Part shown: piece after piece, positions 1 through 7,434 of the stretch
Position numbering within the stretch: the first letter of the stretch is position 1
How the letters are laid out: each line of letters begins with the position of its first letter
Assembly (NCBI GenBank): GCA_017626655.1
Contig: JAGAIH010000471.1
Span: forward strand, 1 to 14,764
Reading direction: 5' to 3'
From: Clostridia bacterium
GTDB taxonomy: Bacteria > Bacillota_A > Clostridia > Oscillospirales > CAG-272
Length of the DNA stretch: 14,764 nt
Notes under the pieces: generated by a model
What the model saw: the letters and a program-made list of their open reading frames with translations, nothing else
The model's database searches: none
Told to the model about the DNA's origin: nothing
Made by a program: the position numbers and the translations under genes

Positions 1-119
1 CCCCGTCCGCGGGGCTTGTCGGGCTGGGTGACCACGCCGACCACATCCTCGCCGGATTCCACCAGAGCCTTCAGAGAATACAGGGCAAAATCGGGAGTGC
101 CCATGAATACGATACGCAT
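1..119 (-). CDS. fmt: Methionyl-tRNA formyltransferase, N-terminal fragment (runs off the left edge)
   Basis: The enzyme formylates the amino group of initiator methionyl-tRNA using 10-formyl-tetrahydrofolate, in the cytoplasm. Only the first 39 codons are in the window. They begin [16 protein letters not shown] and continue to [12 protein letters not shown]. The family N-terminus has exactly this form: a Rossmann-like first strand, the F-M-G-T-P-x-F-A motif and the T-Q-P-D-x-P-x-G-R stretch. The ATG at 117-119 is preceded by AAAGGA with a spacing of about 7 bases, which fixes the start. The gene follows peptide deformylase (394-855) in the same direction, the usual def-fmt pairing, but a 274-base repeat-bearing gap separates them instead of the usual few bases. 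I see no clear promoter in that gap. Identification is firm despite the truncation. Confidence 0.95.
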   Translation of the reverse strand, partial: MRIVFMGTPDFALYSLKALVESGEDVVGVVTQPDKPRGR

Positions 120-193
120 AGTATAGTCCTTTCCGCGGGAAGCATGGGCAGGAGCTCCATGCACCGCATGTAAAAATCATTTTTCCTCACCAT

Positions 194-259
194 GTAGCGG
201 CGGCTATCAGCCGCACCACGGCAAATACGGGTAACGTGGCGGCTGATAGCCGCCGCTAC
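194..259. repeat. Inverted pair of hairpin units (REP/BIME-like), 21-base arms
   Basis: Two perfect 21-base inverted arms (194-214 and 239-259) enclose 24 bases. Each arm begins GTAGCGGCGGCT and is itself a small hairpin, GCGGCT-ATC-AGCCGC, so the whole unit is two hairpins facing each other. Both arms continue imperfectly into C-C-A-C-G. It lies in the def-fmt gap. It could be a REP/BIME-like repeat or a small non-autonomous element. No T-tract follows on either side, so a simple terminator role is unlikely. It has the same layout as the pair at 8752-8888. Confidence 0.8.
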
Positions 260-318
260 GAAGAGAAATATGGGAGTTGCAAGAACACTCAAATACAGAC
301 ACATATTTTCACATATAT

Positions 319-377
319 CCTTATTTGAAGGTTCTTGAGAGGAGTCCAGAGGGGAACTTCTTGCAAGAAGTTCCCCT
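319..377. repeat. Palindromic repeat, copy A, just downstream of def
   Basis: A lead of CCTTATTTGAAGGTTCTTGAG (split here as CCTTATTTGAA + GGTTCTTGAG) is followed by a perfect 13-bp hairpin at 350-362/365-377 (AGGGGAACTTCTT, loop GC). On the minus strand the hairpin starts 17 bases after the def stop, so it may act as a weak terminator or as a 3'-end stabiliser. No U-run follows it. A second copy with the same lead and a different stem sequence lies at 917-969. Confidence 0.75.
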
Positions 378-393
378 TTGGCGTTCTCCGTTC

Positions 394-855
394 TTACTCG
401 TCATCCTCATCCATGGCGTAGGCCTTGTCAATATACAGGCCGCCGTCCAGATGATCCAGCTCGTGGCAGAAGCAACGAGCCAGGAGCTCGTGTCCGGTGA
501 TCTCAAACTCCTCGCCCTTGCGGTTCAGGGCGCGGACCGTGACGTGCATGGGACGCTTGACCATGCCCCAGCGGCCGGGGACGGAAAGACAGCCCTCCTG
601 CCCGTCCTGCTCGCCCGAGTAAGCGATGATCTTGGGGTTGATGAGCTCGATGACCTCACCGGGCTCCACCTCGATGACCACGATGCGGCGGAGGATGCCC
701 ACCTGGGGGGCGGCCAGACCCACGCCGTTTGCGGCGCGCATGGTCTCCACCATGTCGTCCAGCAGCGTGTGGATGCGGGGGGTGATGGCGTCCACGGGGC
801 GGCAGACCTTGCGGAGCGCCTCGTCGCCGACCTTGCGAATTTGCAGTTTTGCCAT
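394..855 (-). CDS. def: Peptide deformylase
   Basis: A metal-dependent hydrolase that removes the N-terminal formyl group from nascent proteins at the ribosome. The 153-residue product has the three family motifs in order: GVGLAAPQ (residues 44-51), EGCLS (87-91, metal-ligand Cys89) and HELDH (131-135, two metal-ligand histidines and the catalytic glutamate). Length is normal for a type I/III bacterial enzyme. The frame is open 12 codons further upstream, but the start at 853-855 (MAKLQIRKVG) is chosen because AAAGGA sits 8 bases before it and the homologous N-terminus begins there. It is followed by fmt in the same direction. Its upstream neighbour is the DUF4340 gene, 164 bases away across a repeat, not the priA seen in many Firmicutes. 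The C-terminus ends in an acidic run, DEDDE. Confidence 0.96.
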   Translation of the reverse strand: MAKLQIRKVGDEALRKVCRPVDAITPRIHTLLDDMVETMRAANGVGLAAPQVGILRRIVVIEVEPGEVIELINPKIIAYSGEQDGQEGCLSVPGRWGMVKRPMHVTVRALNRKGEEFEITGHELLARCFCHELDHLDGGLYIDKAYAMDEDDE

Positions 856-916
856 AATGCAATTCCTTTCTGTCCAAAAGGTTTGTCTCAAAGGGCCTTC
901 GTCATACCCTTATTGC

Positions 917-1014
917 CCTTATTGAAAGTTTTGGGGATTCTTAAGGGACTTTTTCAAAAGTCCCTTAAGCGGGTGCAGGGCAGAGCCCTGCCGGGGGTCA
1001 GGGGCAGAGCCCCT
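917..1014. repeat. Palindromic repeat, copy B, with two extra GC-rich hairpins
   Basis: The lead CCTTATTGAAAGTTTTGGGG (917-936) matches copy A at 319-337. A perfect 14-bp hairpin follows at 940-953/956-969 (core TTAAGGGACTTTT, loop TC). Two GC-rich hairpins with identical AGA loops come next: GCAGGGC-AGA-GCCCTGC at 975-991 and AGGGGC-AGA-GCCCCT at 1000-1014. On the minus strand this series begins 5 bases after the stop codon of the DUF4340 gene, the position of a terminator or attenuator, though there is no clean U-tract. A 9-base tandem duplication (CCCTTATTG, 907-915 and 916-924) overlaps its left end. Confidence 0.75.
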
Positions 1015-1019
1015 CGTTC

Positions 1020-3410
1020 TCAGTTCTTGGAATCCACCACGATCTCGGTGCCCTCCATGAAGCGGTAGGCATCGGCGATGAGCTTGTCGCAGAAGGAGCG
1101 GAGGACGTAGAACACGCCCTGGGCCTCGGTGGAGTTACCCGTATCAGAGGTGGAGTCCAGCACCTCCACCGTGAAGTAGGCCTTGCGTTCGGTGTAGCGG
1201 TAGAAGCGGTAGCAGATGTTGGCGGTGGAGCCCTTGCCGTCGTCAGCCTGAATGGTCAGCTTCAAGAGGCACTCCCCGTCGGGGGTCTCGCGGAAGGCCT
1301 GCATCTCCTCGGGAGTCAGCTCGGCGTTGCCCTCCATGGAGGCGGTGAGCAGAGCCTGGAAGAAGCGGCGGAAGTTGTAGGAGGCGGTCTCGGTGGCCTG
1401 GGAGCCCGAGGGCTTGGTCACGGTCAGGGTGTAGTCCATGAGATCTCCGTTGGCGTAGATCTCCAGCTTATCCGAGTTCATGCCGTTGGATTGGTCGGAC
1501 TTGGAGTTGTCCAGGGTGAAGATAATGGGGGACTTCACGCCCGCGCCCTCCAGCTTGATGGTCTGGACGTGGGCGATGTTGAAGAGGAAGTACTCCCGCT
1601 CGTACCAGTCGATCTCCTCCCACTCCAGGTAGGTCAGCTGACTCTCGTCAATGACCAGGATCATGTCGTAGATCTCGGAGTAGGCGTAGTACTTGCCCTC
1701 CTCGGTCTTGTCGCTGATAATGAAGTGGTTGTCGAACTCCTGGCCCTCGGCGTTCTTGTAGGTGAAGGTGAAGTCGTGGGCGGGGATGTCCAAATTATAG
1801 GCCTCCAGCTCCTCCTCGGTGGGGGAGAGGACGGCTACGCGGTCAAACTGCATGCTGTACAGGCTCTGGAGGACCGCGCCGATGTTGTCGGAGTTGGGGA
1901 GGTAGCCCTCCATGTAGTCCGAGGACATCATGTAGGGCAGGGAGGAGTACAGGGTGTCGGTGCGCTGGTCCATGTCGATGAAGGAGAAGGCGGTGACCAG
2001 ACGGGAATTCTCCACGAAGAGACGGTCGTACATCTTGGCGAATTCCTTCTCGTCCATGTCGGCGATGGCCTTGGAGGCCTCGTCCAGCTTGGCCTGGACC
2101 TCCTCGGAATAATTGCCATCCTCGTCGGGCTCCACCGTATCCATGTCAAAGCCTGTGACCTCCTTGACCATGTCGCGGTAAATGGCGTAGTGGTCGATAT
2201 CCGAGCGGTAGGTGAAGTTGGAGACCTGGAAGTAGGTGTTCAGGGACATGGGGTAGACCATCATGGGGGTGATGAGTGCCTCCACGGGCTGGAGCACGGC
2301 GGCGTCCAGGTTGGCCGAGGACAGGATGTAGACCGTGTCGCGGTCCTCGTAGCGGGCGTAGTAGCCGGCCTTGGAGACGGTGGGATCACCCAGAGTCACC
2401 GTGTAGGTCTCGTTCGTCATGGTGGTGACGGTGTACCAGGTGGGCTTGTAGTCGTAGGTCACGGGGTTGCCGTTCTCGTCCACCTTGTCGGTGCCGTCCT
2501 CGTTCTTCTCCACCCGCTTCTCGGGGGCGAGGCCGTACTCGGAGTAGTCGATGGAGCCGTCGGGGAGACGGACGGGGTTCTCCAGCCTCTGCATGGAGAT
2601 GGTGTAGCCGCAGCCCACCGACAGCTGGGCGAACAGCTCATCCACCAGAATGGCGGTGGGGCAGTCCTCCACCTCGAAGCGGTTGTTCTCGCCGCGGTTG
2701 ACGATGATCTCACCCTTCTGGTTGTGGACCTCGATGCGCTTGATGACCTTGGAGAGGTCATTGGTGGAGGACTGGTCGTAGGTCAGCTGCTTGAACATCA
2801 GCACGCGCTGGCCAACGCCTACCACCTCGGTGCCGGTGGTGTCCACCACGGCGTAGATCTCGTACTCGCCCGTCTCGGGATCCACGTCCAGCTGGGTGCC
2901 CAGGTCGGTCAGATAGTAGCCGTCCTTGTCCACGTCGCAGATGACGCCGTCCTTGTAGAGGCCGTAAACGCCTTTTTTCTTCTTGATGGTGTACTCGATG
3001 CCGTCGAAGTCCTCGTACTCGTAGATGTCCACGATGACAGACACCACGCCGAAGGCCACGGCCAGCGCCACCGACAGGATGAGCAGGACCGCGATGGCCC
3101 GCTTCTGAGTGCGGATGGAGGACTTCTTGGCAGAAGTCCCCTTGGCGGCGGGCTTATCCCACTTGGCGCAGAGGGTCACGTCGGTCAGTGTCCCTCCCAG
3201 CATGGCCAGGTCCAGCACCGTCTCGGCGGTGACGCGGATGGCATCGGGGGAGAAGGGATCTCCGTTGGGGGCGATGTACCAGCCCCCGAAGACATAGCCC
3301 TTGCGGACAGCCTTGGGCATGGCGCCCACGCGGTCGCCCACCACGGCGGTGATGCGGGAGAGGGAGACCGAGCCCTTGCCCGGGTTGAATATCAGTTGAA
3401 TTTCCTGCAT
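1020..3410 (-). CDS. Membrane-anchored DUF4340-type protein with N-terminal InlB-like repeat
   Basis: A 796-residue protein that closes the Gld-type ABC cassette; proteins of the DUF4340 family commonly follow GldG-like genes, and their biochemical role is unknown. Residues about 4-84 resemble one Listeria-Bacteroides (InlB B) repeat: an I-x-L-x-F-N-P-G-K-G start, then G-Y-V-F-G-G-W-Y, ending V-T-L-C-A-K-W. A basic linker (about 85-103, rich in Lys/Arg/Ser) leads into one membrane helix (about 103-127). The remaining 670 residues are acidic and polar and should lie outside the membrane. Charge distribution puts the N-terminus in the cytoplasm, an unexpected place for an InlB-like repeat. The start is supported by GAGAGGAGG, about 9 bases upstream. 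The gene starts 16 bases after the preceding GldG-like stop, indicating co-transcription. The DUF4340 assignment rests mainly on layout and neighbours and is less certain than the operon link. Confidence 0.75.
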   Translation of the reverse strand: MQEIQLIFNPGKGSVSLSRITAVVGDRVGAMPKAVRKGYVFGGWYIAPNGDPFSPDAIRVTAETVLDLAMLGGTLTDVTLCAKWDKPAAKGTSAKKSSIRTQKRAIAVLLILSVALAVAFGVVSVIVDIYEYEDFDGIEYTIKKKKGVYGLYKDGVICDVDKDGYYLTDLGTQLDVDPETGEYEIYAVVDTTGTEVVGVGQRVLMFKQLTYDQSSTNDLSKVIKRIEVHNQKGEIIVNRGENNRFEVEDCPTAILVDELFAQLSVGCGYTISMQRLENPVRLPDGSIDYSEYGLAPEKRVEKNEDGTDKVDENGNPVTYDYKPTWYTVTTMTNETYTVTLGDPTVSKAGYYARYEDRDTVYILSSANLDAAVLQPVEALITPMMVYPMSLNTYFQVSNFTYRSDIDHYAIYRDMVKEVTGFDMDTVEPDEDGNYSEEVQAKLDEASKAIADMDEKEFAKMYDRLFVENSRLVTAFSFIDMDQRTDTLYSSLPYMMSSDYMEGYLPNSDNIGAVLQSLYSMQFDRVAVLSPTEEELEAYNLDIPAHDFTFTYKNAEGQEFDNHFIISDKTEEGKYYAYSEIYDMILVIDESQLTYLEWEEIDWYEREYFLFNIAHVQTIKLEGAGVKSPIIFTLDNSKSDQSNGMNSDKLEIYANGDLMDYTLTVTKPSGSQATETASYNFRRFFQALLTASMEGNAELTPEEMQAFRETPDGECLLKLTIQADDGKGSTANICYRFYRYTERKAYFTVEVLDSTSDTGNSTEAQGVFYVLRSFCDKLIADAYRFMEGTEIVVDSKN

Positions 3411-3426
3411 GGGTGGGTTCCTCCTC

Positions 3427-5121
3427 TCAACGGAATTTTCTTCTGACCCGTACAGCCACGCCCGCGATGGTGAAGACCAGGACGGGGAGCAGGGTCATGA
3501 GGGCGGTGGTGCCCAGGGCGGAGCGGATATCCACGACGTAAGCGTCGGTATCCACCTCGTAGATCTTGAAGGCCTTGAACTCCAGGTCGGCGGGCATGAC
3601 CTCTCGGCCCATGTGGCGGAGGGTGGCGGTCAGCACGTCGGCGTTGCCGTAGGAGGCGGAGTCCAGGATGGTGTCCGAGGCGAAATCGGTGGAGCCGAAG
3701 ACCGCCACGTAGGAGGGCTCCTGGGTGGACAGGTAGTTGGTCTCCATGACGGTACGGGACTCGATGGACAGAGTCATGTAGTTGAAGCGGTTCAGATCCG
3801 TCGCCACCTGGTACTGCTTGCCGAAGGCCTCCAGGGAGGCGCCGGCGGTGGTCTTGAAGACGTCGTGGAAGTAGCGGGTGACGCCGTTGCGGTAGTAGGA
3901 GCCGTAGGTGTAGGCCTCGGTGACCCCATTGGTATCGTCGGGGACCACGTGGGTCTTCTTGTAGGACTCGGACATGGCGATGGCCACGGCGTTGGGGAAG
4001 ACCACCTTGGCGGGGTAGGCCACGCTCCGCATATCCGAGGTGATGGAGGCGCCGCCGCCCGCGGTGACGTACTCGGCCAGGGGGACGTAGCCGTCCTTGT
4101 CCAGCTTGCTCTGCTGGTCGCGGATCAGGAGGTTATCCAGCTCGCCCTCGGCGTTCTTGGCGCGGCCCACGGTGATGCCCCACTCCTCCATGTACTCCTC
4201 CAGGACGGGAAGCTCGGGGGTGTCGGCGTCCACGAAGAGCATGAAGGAGTAAGCCTGGTCCAAAAACCTATCCAGCTTGTCGATCTCGCTCTGATCCCCC
4301 TCCACGAAGGCGGGGTTGCCCAGGCCCAGGAAGTCGGCCTGGGGATCGTAGGAGATGAGGAGACGGCAGTCGGCGGGGATCTCGTCCTTGGAAAGGTCGA
4401 GGGTCACCACGTCAAAGCCCGCGCGGTGGACCAGCTCACGGAGGGACTCACAGCTCTCCATGGCCTCGCCGTGGTTGGTGATGAAGGCGGCGATGGGAGA
4501 TTCGGCGCGGGTCAGAGCCAGGAGCAGGGAAGCGATCTTCTGCTCGCCGTTGTAGGCCCACTGCTCGCCCGCGTCGTTCTTCAGATAGAAGTAATCGTAG
4601 GAGCAGACGCGGTACTCGGTGCCGAACTCAAAGATGATCTGGTGGGAATAGATGTTGGTGGAGGAGGTAGCCTTGTACTTCTGCACCTGGGAGGGGTTCT
4701 TCTCGATGTTGAGGTACTCCACCTTGACGGCGTCGGGGAACTCCTTCTGGAGGGCCAGGACGCTGTACTGCACCAGGCGCAGCTTGTCGATGGAGTAGAC
4801 CTTATCCTTCTCGGCGCAGAACTTGACGTTGATGGTGATGGGCTCCTCGCCGGCCTCGGCGCGGCGGGCGTTCATCTCCTGCACCATGGGGATGGCGTAG
4901 TTACGGACCACCTCCATGAATTCCTCGGTGGGGGTGTACATGGAGACCTCGGGGCGGGAGGTGTACTTGGTGACGGTAGAGTCCACCTGCCACATGAAGC
5001 GGTCGGCCAGGAAGGAGAAGAGGACGTTGACCGCCAGCACCGCGGCGATGACCGCCACCGTGACGGCGGCGCCGACGACGCGGCGGGTACCCCTGCGAGG
5101 CATATTCGATTGATTGTTCAT
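3427..5121 (-). CDS. GldG-like ABC transport auxiliary protein (first paralogue)
   Basis: A 564-residue extracytoplasmic subunit of the PF09822-type (ABC_transp_aux/GldG) family, expected to work with the permease and ATPase of this operon. The substrate is unknown. One helix near the N-terminus (about 16-38) and one at the C-terminus (about 539-558, followed by RVRRKFR) anchor a large outer domain. Family-type features are AYNGEQKIA (189-197), TNHGE (215-219) and EIPADCRLLISYDP (247-260). These are shared almost residue for residue with the neighbouring 498-residue protein, so the two are paralogues. The start codon overlaps the stop of that gene (ATGA, 5118-5121), with AGGAGGAG 6 bases upstream, indicating translational coupling. 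Family assignment is confident; function in a non-gliding clostridium is not known. Confidence 0.85.
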   Translation of the reverse strand: MNNQSNMPRRGTRRVVGAAVTVAVIAAVLAVNVLFSFLADRFMWQVDSTVTKYTSRPEVSMYTPTEEFMEVVRNYAIPMVQEMNARRAEAGEEPITINVKFCAEKDKVYSIDKLRLVQYSVLALQKEFPDAVKVEYLNIEKNPSQVQKYKATSSTNIYSHQIIFEFGTEYRVCSYDYFYLKNDAGEQWAYNGEQKIASLLLALTRAESPIAAFITNHGEAMESCESLRELVHRAGFDVVTLDLSKDEIPADCRLLISYDPQADFLGLGNPAFVEGDQSEIDKLDRFLDQAYSFMLFVDADTPELPVLEEYMEEWGITVGRAKNAEGELDNLLIRDQQSKLDKDGYVPLAEYVTAGGGASITSDMRSVAYPAKVVFPNAVAIAMSESYKKTHVVPDDTNGVTEAYTYGSYYRNGVTRYFHDVFKTTAGASLEAFGKQYQVATDLNRFNYMTLSIESRTVMETNYLSTQEPSYVAVFGSTDFASDTILDSASYGNADVLTATLRHMGREVMPADLEFKAFKIYEVDTDAYVVDIRSALGTTALMTLLPVLVFTIAGVAVRVRRKFR

Positions 5122-6614
5122 GCGAATCTCCTCCTGATGAGTACGATGAGTCCCCAGACCGTGACGATCAGAACGGGGATCGCCACGAGGGCGATGGTGA
5201 TGTTTCGTGCCTGGGCGGTGGTGAGGATGTGGATGGTGTCGTCCGAGAAGGGCTGGGACTTCAGCTCCACGGGGACCTCGGTCTTGCCCATGGCCTCCAG
5301 GGCGGTGAGCAGGAAGGCGGCGTTGCCGTATCCGCCGCCCTGGAGGGTGGCTTCAATGGCGAACTCGGTGGAGGAGCAGACCAGCACCGAGGCGTTGGTA
5401 GACGAATCCTGAGTCAGGGTCACCAGGTCGTAGCCCTCGGCGGTGCGGTCCACGGGACGGCCGCCTGCCCAGGCCTCGGCTCCCGCGTAGGTGCGGAGCA
5501 GGGGAGTCAGGGTGCGGGTGCCGTTTACGTAGTCGCCGTTCGATGCGGCGAAGGCGTCGGGAATCCGGATCGCGGTGGCGTTGGCGGCGCGGAGGACTCC
5601 GTCGATATCCGCCATGATCTCACTGCCGCGGCCTGCGGAGGGGATACGGCCCAGAAGGGTGTAGCCGTCGGTGGTGATGGAGTGAGCGGTGTCGCGGAGA
5701 GCGAAGCACTCCTCCACGCCCTCGGCTCCGGTATCGTGGGCGAAGGTCACGCCCCAGCCCGTGAGGTAGGTCTCGATGTTCTCGAAGCCCCCGGCGGCGA
5801 AGGTGTCGGCGGAGACGAAGTACATGAACTTACCGCCCTTGGCGAGGTAGGCGTCCAGCTTGTCGATCTCGGAGATGCCCGAAACGCCGTCCGCCGAGGT
5901 GAAGTCGCGGGCGGGGTTGTAGGAGACCAGGAGACCGCAGTCGGCGGGGATCTCAAAGGACAGGGCGTCCAGGTAGTTGATCATGTAGCCCGCGTCGGTG
6001 AGGGCGTACATGAGGGCGTAGTCCTCGGTGGACTCGCCGTGGTTGAGGGTGAAGTAGGCCACGGGGGCGTCGGGGGAGACCACCGCCTTCATGGCTACGG
6101 CAAATCTCTTCTCGCCGTTGTAGGCCGAGGGGTTCTCGCTGTCCCCCACGGGGAAGAGGAAGAAGTCACGCAGGGTACAGACGCGGGACTCCTCGCCGCA
6201 GGCCACCACCACCGAGGTGGAGGCGGTAACGCCGTACGCACGGGCGATCTTGGGGTTCTCCCAGACGTTGAGAAATTCGATCTTCACCGTATCGGGGTAT
6301 TTTTCGGCCAGCTCCTCGGCGGTGTTCAGGACGTAGCTCTGGGTGACGTCGGCGCGGATGTTCTCCTCCTCGTCGCAGAAGATGAGGCGGATATCCTCGT
6401 CTGCCTTGGGGATGACGAACTCATCCAGGTAGCCGTAGCAGGTGTCGGTGACGGGGTAGAGGAGGGTGGGGTTCATGTTGACGTACCAGCCGTAGCGCAT
6501 GGCCAGGGAGGTGACCGAGGCGTTGAGCAGGATGACCACCACCACGATCAGCACCGTCAGAGCCACCGTTACGCCGCCGTGTCGGAGGGCTTTTTTGGAG
6601 GCTGTAGTTGCCAT
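5118..6614 (-). CDS. GldG-like ABC transport auxiliary protein (second paralogue)
   Basis: A 498-residue protein of the same family as the next gene downstream (3427-5121). It has an N-terminal helix (about 15-37), an outer domain and a C-terminal helix (about 470-492) ending in IRRRFA. Motifs common to the pair are AYNGEKRFA (164-172), LNHGE (190-194), EIPADCGLLVSYNP (221-234) and SEIDKLDAYL. It is about 65 residues shorter than its partner, mostly in the region before the first shared strand. Its ATG has AAAGGA 9 bases upstream, and it begins 30 bases after the permease stop. Having two different GldG-like subunits suggests a heteromeric outer assembly, or one subunit specialised after duplication; this is inference. 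Confidence 0.84.
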   Translation of the reverse strand: MATTASKKALRHGGVTVALTVLIVVVVILLNASVTSLAMRYGWYVNMNPTLLYPVTDTCYGYLDEFVIPKADEDIRLIFCDEEENIRADVTQSYVLNTAEELAEKYPDTVKIEFLNVWENPKIARAYGVTASTSVVVACGEESRVCTLRDFFLFPVGDSENPSAYNGEKRFAVAMKAVVSPDAPVAYFTLNHGESTEDYALMYALTDAGYMINYLDALSFEIPADCGLLVSYNPARDFTSADGVSGISEIDKLDAYLAKGGKFMYFVSADTFAAGGFENIETYLTGWGVTFAHDTGAEGVEECFALRDTAHSITTDGYTLLGRIPSAGRGSEIMADIDGVLRAANATAIRIPDAFAASNGDYVNGTRTLTPLLRTYAGAEAWAGGRPVDRTAEGYDLVTLTQDSSTNASVLVCSSTEFAIEATLQGGGYGNAAFLLTALEAMGKTEVPVELKSQPFSDDTIHILTTAQARNITIALVAIPVLIVTVWGLIVLIRRRFA

Positions 6615-6644
6615 ATTCGTGATTCCTTTCTGTATCGTGTGGGA

Positions 6645-7391
6645 TCAGTTCCATCTCCGCTTCTCGTAGACGCGGACGGTCAGGAACACGAAGACGAAGC
6701 AGATGGAGGCGTAGTAGAGGATGGAGGCGAAGTCAAAGAGACCGTTCTGGAAGTTGCCGAAGCGGGAGTAGACCGAGATCCAGGACAGGACCATGCGGAT
6801 CCAGTAGACGTCGATCAGACTGTTGACGAGACCCAGGCCCAGCATGAGGAAGATGATGGCGATGGTCACCACGGCGGCGGCCAGCTGGTTCTCGGTGAGG
6901 GCGGAGATGAAGGTGCCCAGGGCGATGAAGGCCGCGCCCAAAAGGAGCAGGCCCACCAGATTGCCGATCAGCTCACCGGTCACGGGGCCGATGTGGTAGA
7001 ACTCGTAGGACTGGTTGCCCCGCTCGGCGTTGGCGATGGCGTAGATCGGGATGAAGTTGATGCAGGACACCAGAAGGGAACCGCCGAAGACGGTCAGGGC
7101 CGCCAGGAACTTGCCCATGACCATGCCCGTGATGGTGACGGGGGCGGTCAGCAGCAGCTGCTCGGTGCGGAGCTTGCGCTCCTCGGCGAAGAGGCGCATG
7201 GTGAGCAGGGGGATCAGAATGCCCATGGCGAACATCATGATGGTGAAGTAGGTGGTGGTGCTGTAGCTGGAGGAGATGATGGTGGTGTAGCAGCAGATCA
7301 AGGCCGCCAGACCCAAAAACGCACCCGTATAGATGTACCCGATGGGGTTGATGAAGAAGGAGCGAAGCTCCTTTTTGTAGATAGCAAACAT
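6645..7391 (-). CDS. ABC-2 type permease, GldF-like
   Basis: A 248-residue integral membrane protein, the transmembrane half of the exporter. Six hydrophobic segments are visible, at about 18-40, 46-64, 93-118, 138-162, 170-190 and 222-241. A conserved cytoplasmic segment, FAEERKLRTEQLLLTAPVT (68-86), follows helix 2; this E-E-R-K-x-x-T-E-x-L-L-x-x-P pattern is typical of GldF/NosY-type ABC-2 permeases. The frame stays open 105 codons upstream into the ATPase gene, but those codons give an Arg/Ser/Pro-rich shadow sequence. The start at 7389-7391 (MFAIYKKELRSFF) has AAAGGA 7 bases before it. It lies 43 bases after the ATPase stop and 30 bases before the first GldG-like gene. Confidence 0.92.
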   Translation of the reverse strand: MFAIYKKELRSFFINPIGYIYTGAFLGLAALICCYTTIISSSYSTTTYFTIMMFAMGILIPLLTMRLFAEERKLRTEQLLLTAPVTITGMVMGKFLAALTVFGGSLLVSCINFIPIYAIANAERGNQSYEFYHIGPVTGELIGNLVGLLLLGAAFIALGTFISALTENQLAAAVVTIAIIFLMLGLGLVNSLIDVYWIRMVLSWISVYSRFGNFQNGLFDFASILYYASICFVFVFLTVRVYEKRRWN

Positions 7392-7434
7392 AACGTATTC
7401 CTTTATCCTGTGTGATTTGTGTACGGGCGCGGGA

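Noticed and set aside
142..162. Regulatory hairpin in the fmt leader (GCATGG/CCATGC)
   Set aside because: Six-base arms with a partly palindromic centre; too weak and too common to call a riboswitch or attenuator.
277..1068. A 263-codon plus-strand frame across def
   Set aside because: Antisense to the well-supported deformylase gene and running through two repeat copies.
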